Positions 26,838 through 35,657 of a stretch of DNA of 59,127 nucleotides are shown piece by piece. The notes under the pieces are model-generated. The model worked only from the letters and a program-made list of their open reading frames with translations, was not told the origin of the DNA and did no database searches. Position 1 is the first letter of the stretch. Each line of letters starts with the position of its first letter. The stretch spans positions 1 through 59,127 of the forward strand of contig PLZA01000027.1 of the NCBI GenBank assembly GCA_003153505.1, written 5' to 3'. The position numbers were made by a program, and so were the translations under genes. The stretch comes from Candidatus Dormiibacterota bacterium. GTDB taxonomy: Bacteria > Chloroflexota > Dormibacteria > Aeolococcales > Aeolococcaceae.

Positions 26838-27457
26838 AGCCGTTTCACCGCGAGGACGGCGTGCTCATCCCCCTCGATCGCGCGGATGTCGACACCGACC
26901 AGATCATCCCGAAGCAATTCCTCAAGCGCATCGAGCGAACGGGGTACGGCGAGTACCTGTTCAATGACTGGCGTCGCGATCCGTCCGGAACGGCTCGCCC
27001 GGACTTCGTCCTCAATCAGCAGGCGTATGCGCCCGGAACCGTGATGGTCGCAGGACGCAACTTCGGGTGCGGATCCTCACGCGAGCATGCCGTCTGGGCG
27101 CTCTCCGACTATGGCATCAGAGCGATCATCGCCGAGTCCTTCGCTGACATCTTCAGGGCCAACGTGCTCGGCAGCGGGATGCTCCCGGTGACGTTGCCGG
27201 AGCATGAGGTGCGGGCGCTGCTCGACCTCGCGGCGGAGCAACCGGGGATCACCGTCGCCGTCGACCTCGAAACCCAGACCGTGACGTGCGGCGACCTGCG
27301 TTTCACCTTCACCCTCGACGCCTTCGAACGCCGCAGGCTTCTCGAGGGCCTGGATGACATCGGCCTCACCCTCGAACACGAGGCGGAGATCACCGCCTTC
27401 GAGGCACGGCGACCGGCCTGGATGCCAGACCTGGCGCGGGCCGGGGCGGGCTCGTGA
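26834..27457 (+). CDS. leuD: Isopropylmalate/citramalate isomerase, small subunit
   Basis: A 207-residue swivelling-domain subunit that completes the LeuCD active site. Typical segments are [40 protein letters not shown] and [23 protein letters not shown] 26834 overlaps the leuC stop, and the 3' end (TCGTGA) overlaps the GTG start of leuB. The length is normal for the bacterial small subunit. An open frame extends far upstream in the same phase, but it lies inside leuC and is not coding. Confidence 0.95.
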   Translation: MKPFHREDGVLIPLDRADVDTDQIIPKQFLKRIERTGYGEYLFNDWRRDPSGTARPDFVLNQQAYAPGTVMVAGRNFGCGSSREHAVWALSDYGIRAIIAESFADIFRANVLGSGMLPVTLPEHEVRALLDLAAEQPGITVAVDLETQTVTCGDLRFTFTLDAFERRRLLEGLDDIGLTLEHEAEITAFEARRPAWMPDLARAGAGS

Positions 27458-28548
27458 AGGCAAACGTTGTCGTCCTTCCAGGCGACGGCGTCGGCCCCGA
27501 GGTCGTGAATGCCGGCCTGAGCGTGCTCGCGACGGTCTGCGACGCCGCCGACATCCGCGTGAGCATTGACGTGCATCCGATCGGTGGCCGGGCGATCGAC
27601 GAATTCGGCACACCGCTGCCCGACGAAACCCTTGAAGCATGCAAGGCCGCCGACGCGGTGCTGCTCGGTGCCGTGGGGGGGCCGGCATGGGATCACCTGC
27701 GCGGCGAGCAGCGATGCGAAGCCGGGCTGCTCCGCTTGCGCCGCGAGTTGGACGTCTTCGCCAATCTCCGTCCGGTGAAGGTGCATCCCCACCTCGCGGA
27801 TCGCACGGCACTGCGTCCCGAGGTCACCCGGGGAACCGACCTCGTCATCGTCCGCGAGCTGACCGGTGGCGCCTACTTTGGTTTGCCTCGAGGCCGGTCC
27901 GGCAGCGGTCCCGACGAGATCGCCCGCGACAGCATCGTCTACAGCGCTGCCGAGGTCGAACGAGTCGCGCGAGTCGCTTTCAAACTCGCGCAGTCGCGGC
28001 GCGGGCAGCTGATCTCGATCGACAAAGCGAACGTGCTCATCACGAGCCAGCTCTGGCGCGAGGTCGTCAGTGGACTCGGCGCCGAGTACCCCGACGTGAC
28101 CCTCACCCACGAGCTCGTCGACTCGTTCGCGATGCGCCTGGTACGCGAACCGGCCACGATCGATGTCGTGGTCGCGGAGAACCTTTTCGGCGACATCCTC
28201 AGTGATGAGGCCGCCGTGCTCGCGGGTTCACTCGGCCTGCTACCGTCGGCCAGCCTCGGTGCCTCCGACCAGGGCGTGTACGAACCGATTCACGGGAGCG
28301 CGCCGGCCCTCGCTGGACACGGCGTGGCCAATCCCTACGGGACCATTCTCTCGGTCGCGATGCTGCTCCGTCATTCGCTCCACCGCGATGACCTGGCGGT
28401 GGCAATCGAGTCCGCCGTCGACGTGTGCATCAGCGAGGACGTGCTGACCGCGGACCTTGGCGGGGCAGTCGGAACCGACGCTGTCGCCGACGCCGTTGCG
28501 CGCGAGGCGCTGCGCCAGCTCGGCGCGCGCAGCGGAGCTGCATGGTGA
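27454..28548 (+). CDS. leuB: 3-Isopropylmalate dehydrogenase
   Basis: A 364-residue decarboxylating dehydrogenase, which oxidises 3-isopropylmalate (and, with CimA present, probably 3-methylmalate) with NAD+. It opens VVVLPGDGVGPEVVNAGL and has the substrate-binding Arg segment LRRELDVFANLRPVKVHP. Further on are VDSFAMRLVREPATIDVVVAEN, split around NLFGDILSDEAAVLAGSLG, and the NAD-site region PIHGSAPALAGHGVANPYG. The start is GTG, overlapping leuD by 4 nt. The end overlaps the cimA ATG by 7 nt, again pointing to coupled translation. Confidence 0.95.
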   Translation: MKANVVVLPGDGVGPEVVNAGLSVLATVCDAADIRVSIDVHPIGGRAIDEFGTPLPDETLEACKAADAVLLGAVGGPAWDHLRGEQRCEAGLLRLRRELDVFANLRPVKVHPHLADRTALRPEVTRGTDLVIVRELTGGAYFGLPRGRSGSGPDEIARDSIVYSAAEVERVARVAFKLAQSRRGQLISIDKANVLITSQLWREVVSGLGAEYPDVTLTHELVDSFAMRLVREPATIDVVVAENLFGDILSDEAAVLAGSLGLLPSASLGASDQGVYEPIHGSAPALAGHGVANPYGTILSVAMLLRHSLHRDDLAVAIESAVDVCISEDVLTADLGGAVGTDAVADAVAREALRQLGARSGAAW

Positions 28549-30140
28549 GTCTCGAGATCTACGACACGACGCTGCGCGACGGTGCGCAGGGTGTCGGCAT
28601 CAACTTCTCGGTGTCCGACAAACTGCGCATCGCGGATCACCTCGACACCCTCGGTGTCACCGTCATCGAGGGCGGCTGGCCCGGCGCGAATCCCACCGAC
28701 ACCGAGTTCTTCGCCGCCATGCAGAATCATCACCTCCGCAACGCAACCCTCGCGGCCTTCGGTGCGACCCGACGGCCCGGGATGCGAGCGCAGGACGATC
28801 TGCAGCTCCGAACCCTGCTCGATGCGATGGCGCCGATCATCACCCTGGTCGGCAAGGCGTGGGATCGCCAGGTCGTCGATGTCCTGCGCACCACCACCGA
28901 CGAGAACCTCGCGATGATCGACGACTCGGTTCGCTGGTTCGTCGACCACGGTCGCCGCGTCGTCTACGACGCCGAACACTTCTTCGACGGCTACACGAGC
29001 GACCCTGACTACGCCCTGCGCTGCCTCGACGCGGCCATCGGTGCCGGCGCCGAGCGGATCACCCTGTGCGACACCAACGGCGGGACGCTGCCCGACCGCG
29101 TCGAGTCGGTGGTGCGGGAGATCACCGCTCGGTTCGGCAGTGTCGCGGGCATCCACTGTCACGACGACTCCGGGTGTGCCGTGGCGGCCACCCTCGCCGC
29201 GGTTCGCGCCGGCGCCGTGCAGGTCCAGGGATGCATCAACGGCTACGGCGAGCGCACCGGCAACGCGAACCTGTGCACGCTCATTCCCAACCTGCAGATC
29301 AAGATGGGCATCCATGTCATCGACGATGATCAGCTCGCGCGCCTGACCGAGGTGGCACGCGATGTTGCCGAGATCGCCAACATCGCTCCGCCGCTCTCGG
29401 CCCCGTACATCGGTCAGGCGGCGTTCACCCACAAGGGTGGCCAGCACATCGATGCGATGAGCAAGGCCGCTTACGCGTATCAGCACATCGACCCAGCCCG
29501 GGTCGGGAACGAGCGCCACTCGGTGATCACCCAGCAATCCGGACGGGGCACGGTGCTCGAGAAGGCCGCCGCATTCGGCGTTGATCTCACCCAGGACCGT
29601 GCCCTCGCGCGGCGGGTGGCGGATGAGGTCAAGCAGCTCGAGTTCAGCGGTCACTCATTCGAAGGTGCCGAGGCATCGTTCGAGCTGCTCGTGCACCGCG
29701 CGCGCGGCAACCCGGCACCGTTCAAGCTGATCGATTACATCGCCCTCGTGGAGCAACGCGAGGGGCGCTCGCTGGTCTGCGAGGCGACCATCAAGGTGCA
29801 GGTCGCAGACACGGTGGTGCACACCGCGGCGGAGGGCAACGGGCCGGTGAACGCTCTTGATGCGGCCCTGCGCAAGGCGCTCACACCGAGCTATCCGGAG
29901 ATCGGTGCAACCCAGCTCTTCGACTACAAGGTGCGCGTGCTCGATGGCCGGGACGGCACCGCCGCGGTGGTCCGGGTGCTCGTGGAGAGCGGCGATCACC
30001 ACCGTCGCTGGAGCACCGTGGGTTGCAACACGAACATCATCGAGGCGTCCTGGAGCGCGCTCGCCGACGCCTTCGAATACGCGATCATCGCGAACCGCGA
30101 ACGATCAGGCCTTCCGGGCGAGCACCTGGAGGTAGTCTGA
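28542..30140 (+). CDS. cimA: (R)-Citramalate synthase
   Basis: A 532-residue enzyme, which condenses acetyl-CoA and pyruvate to (R)-citramalate, giving 2-ketobutyrate for isoleucine without threonine. It opens LEIYDTTLRDGAQGVGINFS, where Ala after DG is typical of citramalate synthases, and has IHCHDDSGCAVAATLAAVRA and GCINGYGERTGNANLCTL. The long spacer with HKGGQHIDAMSKAAYAYQHI and the C-terminal allosteric domain match CimA rather than LeuA in length and order. It is the last gene of the operon and overlaps the convergent methyltransferase gene by 36 nt. No threonine deaminase gene is in the window. Confidence 0.92.
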   Translation: MVSLEIYDTTLRDGAQGVGINFSVSDKLRIADHLDTLGVTVIEGGWPGANPTDTEFFAAMQNHHLRNATLAAFGATRRPGMRAQDDLQLRTLLDAMAPIITLVGKAWDRQVVDVLRTTTDENLAMIDDSVRWFVDHGRRVVYDAEHFFDGYTSDPDYALRCLDAAIGAGAERITLCDTNGGTLPDRVESVVREITARFGSVAGIHCHDDSGCAVAATLAAVRAGAVQVQGCINGYGERTGNANLCTLIPNLQIKMGIHVIDDDQLARLTEVARDVAEIANIAPPLSAPYIGQAAFTHKGGQHIDAMSKAAYAYQHIDPARVGNERHSVITQQSGRGTVLEKAAAFGVDLTQDRALARRVADEVKQLEFSGHSFEGAEASFELLVHRARGNPAPFKLIDYIALVEQREGRSLVCEATIKVQVADTVVHTAAEGNGPVNALDAALRKALTPSYPEIGATQLFDYKVRVLDGRDGTAAVVRVLVESGDHHRRWSTVGCNTNIIEASWSALADAFEYAIIANRERSGLPGEHLEVV

Positions 30141-30911
30141 CTCGAGCGTCAGGCCGCCTCCCGACACCTGGTTGAGCTCGGCGAAGAGCTTCTTGCCATC
30201 TTCACGGAGTGACGCCGCCTGGTCGGCGTCGATCATGGTCAGCATCGCCTTCATCGGCGGGTTGGTCCGCTCCCAGAAATCCCAGCCGGCATCGAGTGAA
30301 ACGAATTCGAACGTCAGTGCCTGTGGGTAGACCTCGATCGACGAGGTCAGACCCTTGAAACGGCGATGGACCTCATCGGTGTTCCCCCACTCGAATGGGG
30401 AGTGCATCCCGGGCGGAGGTGCCGGCCCGCGTTCGGCCATCAGCGCCGTGAAGCGGGAGAGAAATCCCTTCGGCGCGTAATTGGCCATCGCCACCAGGCC
30501 ACCTCGTTTTGCGACCCGGAACAGCTCGCGTGCAACGACCTCCGGGTTGGGAGCGAACATGGCCCCGAAGACCGACGCCACGACATCGAAACGCTCGGCG
30601 GGAAACGGAAGATCCTCGGCATCGGCCTCGAGCCATTCGATCGGAAGGCCGAGCGATCGTGTGCGGGACCGGCCGAGGTCGACCATGGCCGGGGTCAGAT
30701 CCGTTGCCACGACGCTCGCGCCGAGCCGTGCGGCTGCGATGGCGAAATTCCCGTTGCCGGCGGCGACGTCGAGCACCTCCGACCCGGCCTGAAGGCGGCT
30801 GCGCTGGGCAAGCTCGATGGCATGCGGCTCGAGGTGAACGGCAAGCTCACCGTAGTCGCCGAGGGACCACATCCAGCGGATCGCATCCTTCATCCTCGCG
30901 TCGTCCGCCAC
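30105..30911 (-). CDS. Class I SAM-dependent methyltransferase
   Basis: A 268-residue Rossmann-fold methyltransferase. Motif I is EVLDVAAGNGNFAIAAARLG, with an acidic residue in VVATDLTPAMV for the ribose hydroxyls. VEWLEADAEDLPFP-like and FDVVASVFGAMFAPNP follow as motifs II-IV, resembling the UbiE/menaquinone and small-molecule methyltransferase group. GTG 30911 was chosen because AGGAGG lies 6 nt upstream and the longer frame would run through the preceding permease gene. It is the last gene of a minus-strand unit with the ABC exporter, so it may modify the exported compound or a target that protects the cell. The substrate is unknown. Confidence 0.85.
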   Translation of the reverse strand: MADDARMKDAIRWMWSLGDYGELAVHLEPHAIELAQRSRLQAGSEVLDVAAGNGNFAIAAARLGASVVATDLTPAMVDLGRSRTRSLGLPIEWLEADAEDLPFPAERFDVVASVFGAMFAPNPEVVARELFRVAKRGGLVAMANYAPKGFLSRFTALMAERGPAPPPGMHSPFEWGNTDEVHRRFKGLTSSIEVYPQALTFEFVSLDAGWDFWERTNPPMKAMLTMIDADQAASLREDGKKLFAELNQVSGGGLTLESDYLQVLARKA

Positions 30912-30921
30912 GCACAACCTC

Positions 30922-32541
30922 CTATGCGGCGACGTCGCGCCGCGCCAGCACCACGCCGGCGGATCCGAACCCCACGGCCGCAATGGCCAGCATCGCAATC
31001 AGCCCACCGACGAACACCGGGGTGATCAAGGGTGTGCCGTAGAGCTGAAACACTGACAGGTTGTCCGCCCAGTTCGGCCATTTGAAGAGCGGGCCCAGTT
31101 CGAAGACGAGATATGAGATCACCGTGATGGTCGAGAGCGTGACCACCGCGACCCGCGGCCGCCAGCCGGCGAGCAGTGCTCCGACCGCGGCGAAGGTGAG
31201 TCCGAACGGCACCAGCAATGCCGTCGAGCTGACCATCTTCCCGACATCGAGGGGGATCCCCTCCGCGGGCGACAGGGCAAGGATCACCGCCATCGCCACG
31301 AACGCCATGGCTGTCACGGTGACGGTGAGCTCGGCGGCGCGCTCGCCGAGCACACCCCAGCGTGGGATTGGCTCAGCCAGCTGCATCTCGAGGACCCCGG
31401 ATGAGTCGTCGCTCGACCAGCGGGAGACGTAGGTGATCGCGAAGATGGCGACGAGCGCCTGCGCGAAACTGAGCCAGATCAGCGCGAGCAACACCGTGTG
31501 CACGTTTCCGGGCAGGCCGCGGAGATACGGGCTGAGAGTCGGCGTCGACGCGAAGAAGGTTGCGGTGATGTTGACGAGGAGGACAACCGACGCCGCGGTG
31601 ACGGCCATGCCCGCGGTCCAGCCGAGCGCGCCGACGCGGCGTATCCACAGCCCACGGATGACCGCAAGACGCAGCAAGGGATTCACCGACGGCTCGTGCA
31701 CCTCCGCCTTGGGCCGCTGCCTCGGATGGATCAACCCAGCCCCGACGTCGCGCCGGACGAATCCCACCGATGCTGCAACGGTCGCGGCTGCTGCGACCAC
31801 GAAGAGCAGGACCGTCGCGGCGGGATCGAACACGCCGCCGGGAGCCACGGCGTTGGATTGGTTGAAGAGAAAGAACACCGAGATGTCCGTGAACGGCGCC
31901 CGATGGACGCTTGACCTCCCGATGCTGTCGAGCAGAAACATCACGACGAGCAACACGCTCCCCGCCGAAGCGGCCGCGCGGAAGTTGGCGACGATCTGCG
32001 ACACCAGGAGCCCGAGTCCGAAGCACGCGAGGGTCAGCGCCCACAACGCTGCGCTCTCCCCGACCAGCCCCGAAACAGCCGGCGGGGTGCCCGCGATCAC
32101 GCAGCCCAACCAGCCCGCTGCTCCCGTCAAGGTGACGATCTCCGCGCTCACCGCGGCGAAGAAGAGGGTTCGCGTGGAGAGCAGGCGGAGCCGCGAGATA
32201 CCCGCCGAGAGCCATGACTCGACGAGACCACGATCCTCGTCTCGGCGCACGGCGCCGGATGCGCTGAACAGTCCCCACGCAGCGAAGAGGATCGCGAAGA
32301 AACCGTAGCCGCGCCATTGCAGGTACCCGGCGGCGGTGTCCGGCCGGATCGGCGAGGGCAGGAGCCAGCTGAACTGCGCGCCCAACAGGGTGATCGACTG
32401 CCCGAATGCCTCCTGCAACGCTCGCGTCTTGCCGGCGATGAGTGGAAATGCAGCGCTGTTCACCGCCACGTAGAAGATGCCGAAGTACGCCATCGCGACC
32501 AGCCCGATGCGATGCAGACGGAGCAGGAGGCGAGCCGACAT
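30922..32541 (-). CDS. ABC-2-type exporter permease (polyketide-antibiotic exporter family)
   Basis: A 539-residue membrane protein with about twelve hydrophobic segments in two related halves, as in the TnrB3/antibiotic-exporter permeases. Recognisable parts are the early segment GIFYVAVNSAAFPLIAGKTR, then ESWLSAGISRLRLLSTRTLF (a cytoplasmic loop found after the first TM in both halves). The second-half counterpart is VLEMQLAEPIPRWGVLGERA. ATG 32541 shares one base with the ATPase stop. It forms the exporter with the ATPase encoded just upstream; the substrate is unknown. Confidence 0.85.
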   Translation of the reverse strand: MSARLLLRLHRIGLVAMAYFGIFYVAVNSAAFPLIAGKTRALQEAFGQSITLLGAQFSWLLPSPIRPDTAAGYLQWRGYGFFAILFAAWGLFSASGAVRRDEDRGLVESWLSAGISRLRLLSTRTLFFAAVSAEIVTLTGAAGWLGCVIAGTPPAVSGLVGESAALWALTLACFGLGLLVSQIVANFRAAASAGSVLLVVMFLLDSIGRSSVHRAPFTDISVFFLFNQSNAVAPGGVFDPAATVLLFVVAAAATVAASVGFVRRDVGAGLIHPRQRPKAEVHEPSVNPLLRLAVIRGLWIRRVGALGWTAGMAVTAASVVLLVNITATFFASTPTLSPYLRGLPGNVHTVLLALIWLSFAQALVAIFAITYVSRWSSDDSSGVLEMQLAEPIPRWGVLGERAAELTVTVTAMAFVAMAVILALSPAEGIPLDVGKMVSSTALLVPFGLTFAAVGALLAGWRPRVAVVTLSTITVISYLVFELGPLFKWPNWADNLSVFQLYGTPLITPVFVGGLIAMLAIAAVGFGSAGVVLARRDVAA

Positions 32542-33425
32542 CACTTGCTGTAGTAGCTGAGGAAGATGGATTCGAGGCTGGGCTCCCTGCTCACCATCTC
32601 GGTCACCGCATGTCCGCTGATGGCCGCGAGCAGCGAGTCGAATCGACCGTGCACCGTGCAGGCCAGCCGCGTGCCGTTCACTGAGACATCCTCCACGCCT
32701 GCGGCCGCACGCACCCCGGCCTCGGGGACGCTGTCGCTGAATTCGATGACGACTTCGTGGAAGCGCAGCTCGTGCACCTTGTCCATGGTCATGTCGGAGA
32801 CGAGCCGGCCCTCGCGAATGATGCCGACTCTCGAACACGTCTCCTCGACCTCGGAGAGCACGTGCGAGGAAAGGAACACGGTACCGCCCGCGGTTCTGGC
32901 CTCAGTCACGAGACGCTGGAAGGTCTGCTGGTTGAGTGGATCAAGACCGCTGGTCGGCTCATCCAGGATGAGCAGGCGCGGACGGTGCATGAACGCCAGC
33001 ACCAGCCCTAACTTCTGTTTGTTGCCGCGCGAGTATTCCCGAAAGCGTCTGCCGAGGTCGAGCTCGAGCTGCTCCGACAGCTCCGTCACCCGTGCGCGGT
33101 CGACGCCTCCGCGCATGCCGCCGAGGTAGGTGACGACCTCATTCCCGCGCATCCCACCGAACTGCGGCAACTCGCCGGGCAGGTAGCCCACCTCGCGTTT
33201 GACCGCAACCGATTCCCGGTCGCAATCGAGGCCGAAGATGGTCGCGGTGCCGGCCGACGCATGGATGACTCCCATGAGCAGCCTGATGGTCGTGGTCTTG
33301 CCCGCGCCGTTCGGTCCGAGGAAGCCGAACACCTCGCCTTCGGCAACCTCCAGGTCGAGGTCGAAGAGGCCATGGCCGGAGCCGTAGTCCTTGGTGAGCC
33401 CGTGCATCACTACTGCGCTGGTCAT
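32541..33425 (-). CDS. ABC exporter ATP-binding protein
   Basis: A 294-residue DrrA-type ATPase. Walker A is GFLGPNGAGKTTTIRLLMGV and Walker B LLILDEPTSGLDPLNQQT. The signature helix reads EYSRGNKQKLGLVLAFMHRP, where the usual LSGGQ is replaced by YSRGNKQ, common in this exporter group. The switch His is in FLSSHVLSEVEETC. ATG 33425 overlaps the regulator stop (ATGA). It powers the adjacent 12-TM permease, probably for drug or antibiotic export under control of the GbsR-like repressor. Confidence 0.93.
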   Translation of the reverse strand: MTSAVVMHGLTKDYGSGHGLFDLDLEVAEGEVFGFLGPNGAGKTTTIRLLMGVIHASAGTATIFGLDCDRESVAVKREVGYLPGELPQFGGMRGNEVVTYLGGMRGGVDRARVTELSEQLELDLGRRFREYSRGNKQKLGLVLAFMHRPRLLILDEPTSGLDPLNQQTFQRLVTEARTAGGTVFLSSHVLSEVEETCSRVGIIREGRLVSDMTMDKVHELRFHEVVIEFSDSVPEAGVRAAAGVEDVSVNGTRLACTVHGRFDSLLAAISGHAVTEMVSREPSLESIFLSYYSK

Positions 33426-33868
33426 TTGCTCCTCCGCTTCTCGAGGCGTCGCATCACGATCGGAAACTGCTTCGTCCACTCCTCGCACCAGTCGGCCATC
33501 GCCTGCATCCGCTGGCGTCCCTGACCGCCGGACGCGGCGCGTGCGCCCTGGCGCAGGCGCGCCACCAGGTCGTTCATCTGTGCGGTGCGCGCCGCGATGA
33601 TCGAATCGATGTTGTAGAGCGCCTCGTAGAGCACGCGCCGGCTGCCGGGCTGGCCGACCGCACGCGCAAGCCCAAGCTGCGCCAGTTGCCGCGCCCCGAC
33701 GCTGGCGCCACTCTTGGCGATGTTGAGATCCGCGGAGATGTCATCGAGCGTCGCCAGCTCGCGCTGGAGCAGCAGATACGCGTAGATGCGGCCCGTGTTG
33801 CGCGGAATCCCCCAGCCGGCCATGAGCTGACCCATGTCCTCGATGAAGGTTGTCTGGGCGCCGGTCAC
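33422..33868 (-). CDS. GbsR/MarR-family transcriptional regulator
   Basis: A 148-residue winged-helix protein with the GbsR arrangement: MGQLMAGWGIPRNTGRIYAY, then a helix-turn-helix ELATLDDISADLNIAKSGAS and VGARQLAQLGLARAVGQPGS. The C-terminal half is helical and basic, ending EKRRSK. It is the first gene of the regulator-ATPase-permease-methyltransferase unit and overlaps the ATPase gene. A perfect palindrome covers its -10 region, suggesting autorepression. The start is GTG 33868. Related regulators respond to osmolytes or drugs; the ligand here is unknown. Confidence 0.87.
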   Translation of the reverse strand: MTGAQTTFIEDMGQLMAGWGIPRNTGRIYAYLLLQRELATLDDISADLNIAKSGASVGARQLAQLGLARAVGQPGSRRVLYEALYNIDSIIAARTAQMNDLVARLRQGARAASGGQGRQRMQAMADWCEEWTKQFPIVMRRLEKRRSK

Positions 33869-33886
33869 GGGTGCCGTCTCATGTTC

Positions 33887-33902
33887 AGTATATTCAGAAT
33901 AT
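33887..33902 (-). promoter_or_regulatory. Promoter/operator of the GbsR-ABC operon
   Basis: ATATTC-A-GAATAT (33890-33902) is a perfect 13-bp palindrome in an AT-rich island. On the minus strand TATACT occupies 33892-33887, overlapping it, so a bound repressor would block the -10 element. The start codon at 33868 is 18 nt further on. The divergent kinase gene begins at 33961. Confidence 0.6.
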
Positions 33903-33960
33903 CACGATCGCCCAGGCCGCGCGTCGCGCGGCGGACAGCCGGGAAGCTAGGCTGTGCGCC

Positions 33961-35085
33961 ATGACCGAGGTGCAACGCATTCTCGATGCGATCTTCGCGA
34001 TCTCCTCGGATCTGGAGCTGCCCGCTGTCCTCCAGCGGATCGTCGAGGTCGCGTGCGACCAGACGGGGGCTCGGTACGGCGCCGTCGGCGTCCTTGCGGC
34101 TTCGGCGGAGGGCGGGATCCGGCTGTCCGAATTCGTCTCCGAGGGCATCGACGCCACCACCGCGCGCCGGATCGGGCATCCCCCGAGGGGGCTCGGCATC
34201 CTCGGCCACCTGATCCGCGATCCCCGGCCGCTGCGCCTCGACGACCTGGGCAAACACCCGGACTCGGTCGGATTCCCTCCCGGGCACCCGGCCATGCGCT
34301 CGTTTCTCGGTGTGCCCATGCGGATTCGCAATGAGGTCTTCGGAAATCTGTACCTCACCGAGAAGCATGGTGGTCCCTTCACTGCGGCTGATGAGACCGT
34401 CGCTGTCGCGCTGGCGAGCGCCGCCGGCGTCGCGATCGAGAACGCTCGGCTCCACGAGCACGTCCAAGAGCTCGCGGTCCTCCACGATCGTGAGCGCATC
34501 GCGCGAGACCTGCACGACACGGTGATCCAGCGGATCTTCGCGACGGCCCTCGGTCTTCAGGCCCTCTCCCGTGTGGTGGGCGACGTCAGCGTCGCCGACA
34601 AAGTCCAGGCGGCCGTCGATGATCTCGACGCAACCATCCGCGAGATCCGCGGCGTGATCTTCGAGTTGAATTCGGGCGAGCGCGGGCTTGCGGGCTGCAG
34701 AGCGCGGGTCCTCGCACTCGTGGCTGAGATGGCGCCGGCGCTGGGGTTCGAACCGCGGGTCAGTTTTGACGGCCCGGTCGACACCATTGTCGGAGCGGAG
34801 CTCGCCGACCATCTCCTCGCCGCGCTCCGTGAGCTCCTCAGCAACGTCATCCGCCACGCGGGCTCGACCGCCGTCGAGATCCGTGTTCAGGCGGGACTCG
34901 AGGTCATCCTCACCGTCGAGGACGACGGCATCGGCATGCGGGGCGCACGCGGCAGCGGGCTCGGGCTCGCGAACCTGCTCGAGCGGGCTCGCGAGCTCGG
35001 CGGCGACTTCACGCTGGACGCCGAGCGCTCCCAGGGTGTCCGAGCTGAGTGGTCGGTCCCCCGCGAGGCACCGCGGAGCGGCTGA
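33961..35085 (+). CDS. GAF-domain sensor histidine kinase (DevS/NarX-like, HisKA_3)
   Basis: A 374-residue soluble kinase. A GAF sensor domain spans about residues 17-170 (PAVLQRIVEVACDQTGARYG, then FLGVPMRIRNEVFGNLYLTE). The HisKA_3 dimerisation helix follows, with the phosphoacceptor in ERIARDLHDTVIQRIFATAL. The ATPase domain has N-box ELLSNVIRHAGST and G-boxes VEDDGIGMRG and SGLGLANLLERARELGG. There is no membrane segment, so it senses a cytoplasmic ligand. TAGGCT (33948-33953) lies 7 nt before ATG, suggesting a leaderless mRNA. Its likely partner, a NarL-type regulator, is encoded 570 nt downstream beyond an opposing gene. Confidence 0.92.
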   Translation: MTEVQRILDAIFAISSDLELPAVLQRIVEVACDQTGARYGAVGVLAASAEGGIRLSEFVSEGIDATTARRIGHPPRGLGILGHLIRDPRPLRLDDLGKHPDSVGFPPGHPAMRSFLGVPMRIRNEVFGNLYLTEKHGGPFTAADETVAVALASAAGVAIENARLHEHVQELAVLHDRERIARDLHDTVIQRIFATALGLQALSRVVGDVSVADKVQAAVDDLDATIREIRGVIFELNSGERGLAGCRARVLALVAEMAPALGFEPRVSFDGPVDTIVGAELADHLLAALRELLSNVIRHAGSTAVEIRVQAGLEVILTVEDDGIGMRGARGSGLGLANLLERARELGGDFTLDAERSQGVRAEWSVPREAPRSG

Positions 35086-35571
35086 TCAGACTCCTGCGGG
35101 GATTGGCGCATCGCGTACCGGCCGTTCGAGATTGCGGCTCACGCGCACCAGGAACGACCGGATGCTCGCCTCGGCGATGCGGTGGAGCAGCAGGACGTCG
35201 GCACGCCTCCCAACAAAGCCGAAGGGCGGGTCGTAGCTGCCCATCAGCGTGATCTGACTCGTCCTCGCACCGAGTGGTGCGAACTCGAGATCACCGTCGA
35301 GGTGCGGAAACAGGCGCGTGGCACCGGGCGCCCACCAGTGCATCGGGACCACCAGCCGGTCCTCGCGCTCATACGGCGCAGCCAGATCCACATCGATCGT
35401 TTTGCCGATGTGGGGCACGCCGAGCAGCGGCGTCAGGCGGAGGGACAGCCGTTCGCCTTCCCGGTACGCAGCACCGGCGCTGGGGGCAATCAGGGCGTGC
35501 AAGTCCGAGCGCACAAGCGCCCTGATCTCGTCGAAGTCCCGGTCGATCTGCACGAAGTCCTGGATGAGCAT
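35086..35571 (-). CDS. Hypothetical SRPBCC-like protein
   Basis: A 161-residue protein that begins MLIQDFVQIDRDFDEIRALV. The alternation of long strands (DRLVVPMHWWAPGATRLFPH, GDLEFAPLGARTSQITLMGS) and a closing amphipathic helix (LLLHRIAEASIRSFLVRVSR) fits the START/SRPBCC helix-grip fold that binds hydrophobic ligands. The assignment is by pattern only. It lies inside-out between the kinase and response-regulator genes, convergent with the first and divergent from the second, so it may belong to their regulon. ATG 35571 is favoured over longer frames because the extra N-terminus is low-complexity. Confidence 0.6.
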   Translation of the reverse strand: MLIQDFVQIDRDFDEIRALVRSDLHALIAPSAGAAYREGERLSLRLTPLLGVPHIGKTIDVDLAAPYEREDRLVVPMHWWAPGATRLFPHLDGDLEFAPLGARTSQITLMGSYDPPFGFVGRRADVLLLHRIAEASIRSFLVRVSRNLERPVRDAPIPAGV

Positions 35572-35657
35572 GTCATCAGCATCGGACCCGTCGGCGTCGC
35601 GGGACAGAGCATCAGGGCGGTGATGCATGTGACCAAGGACCCACCTACACTGAAGCA

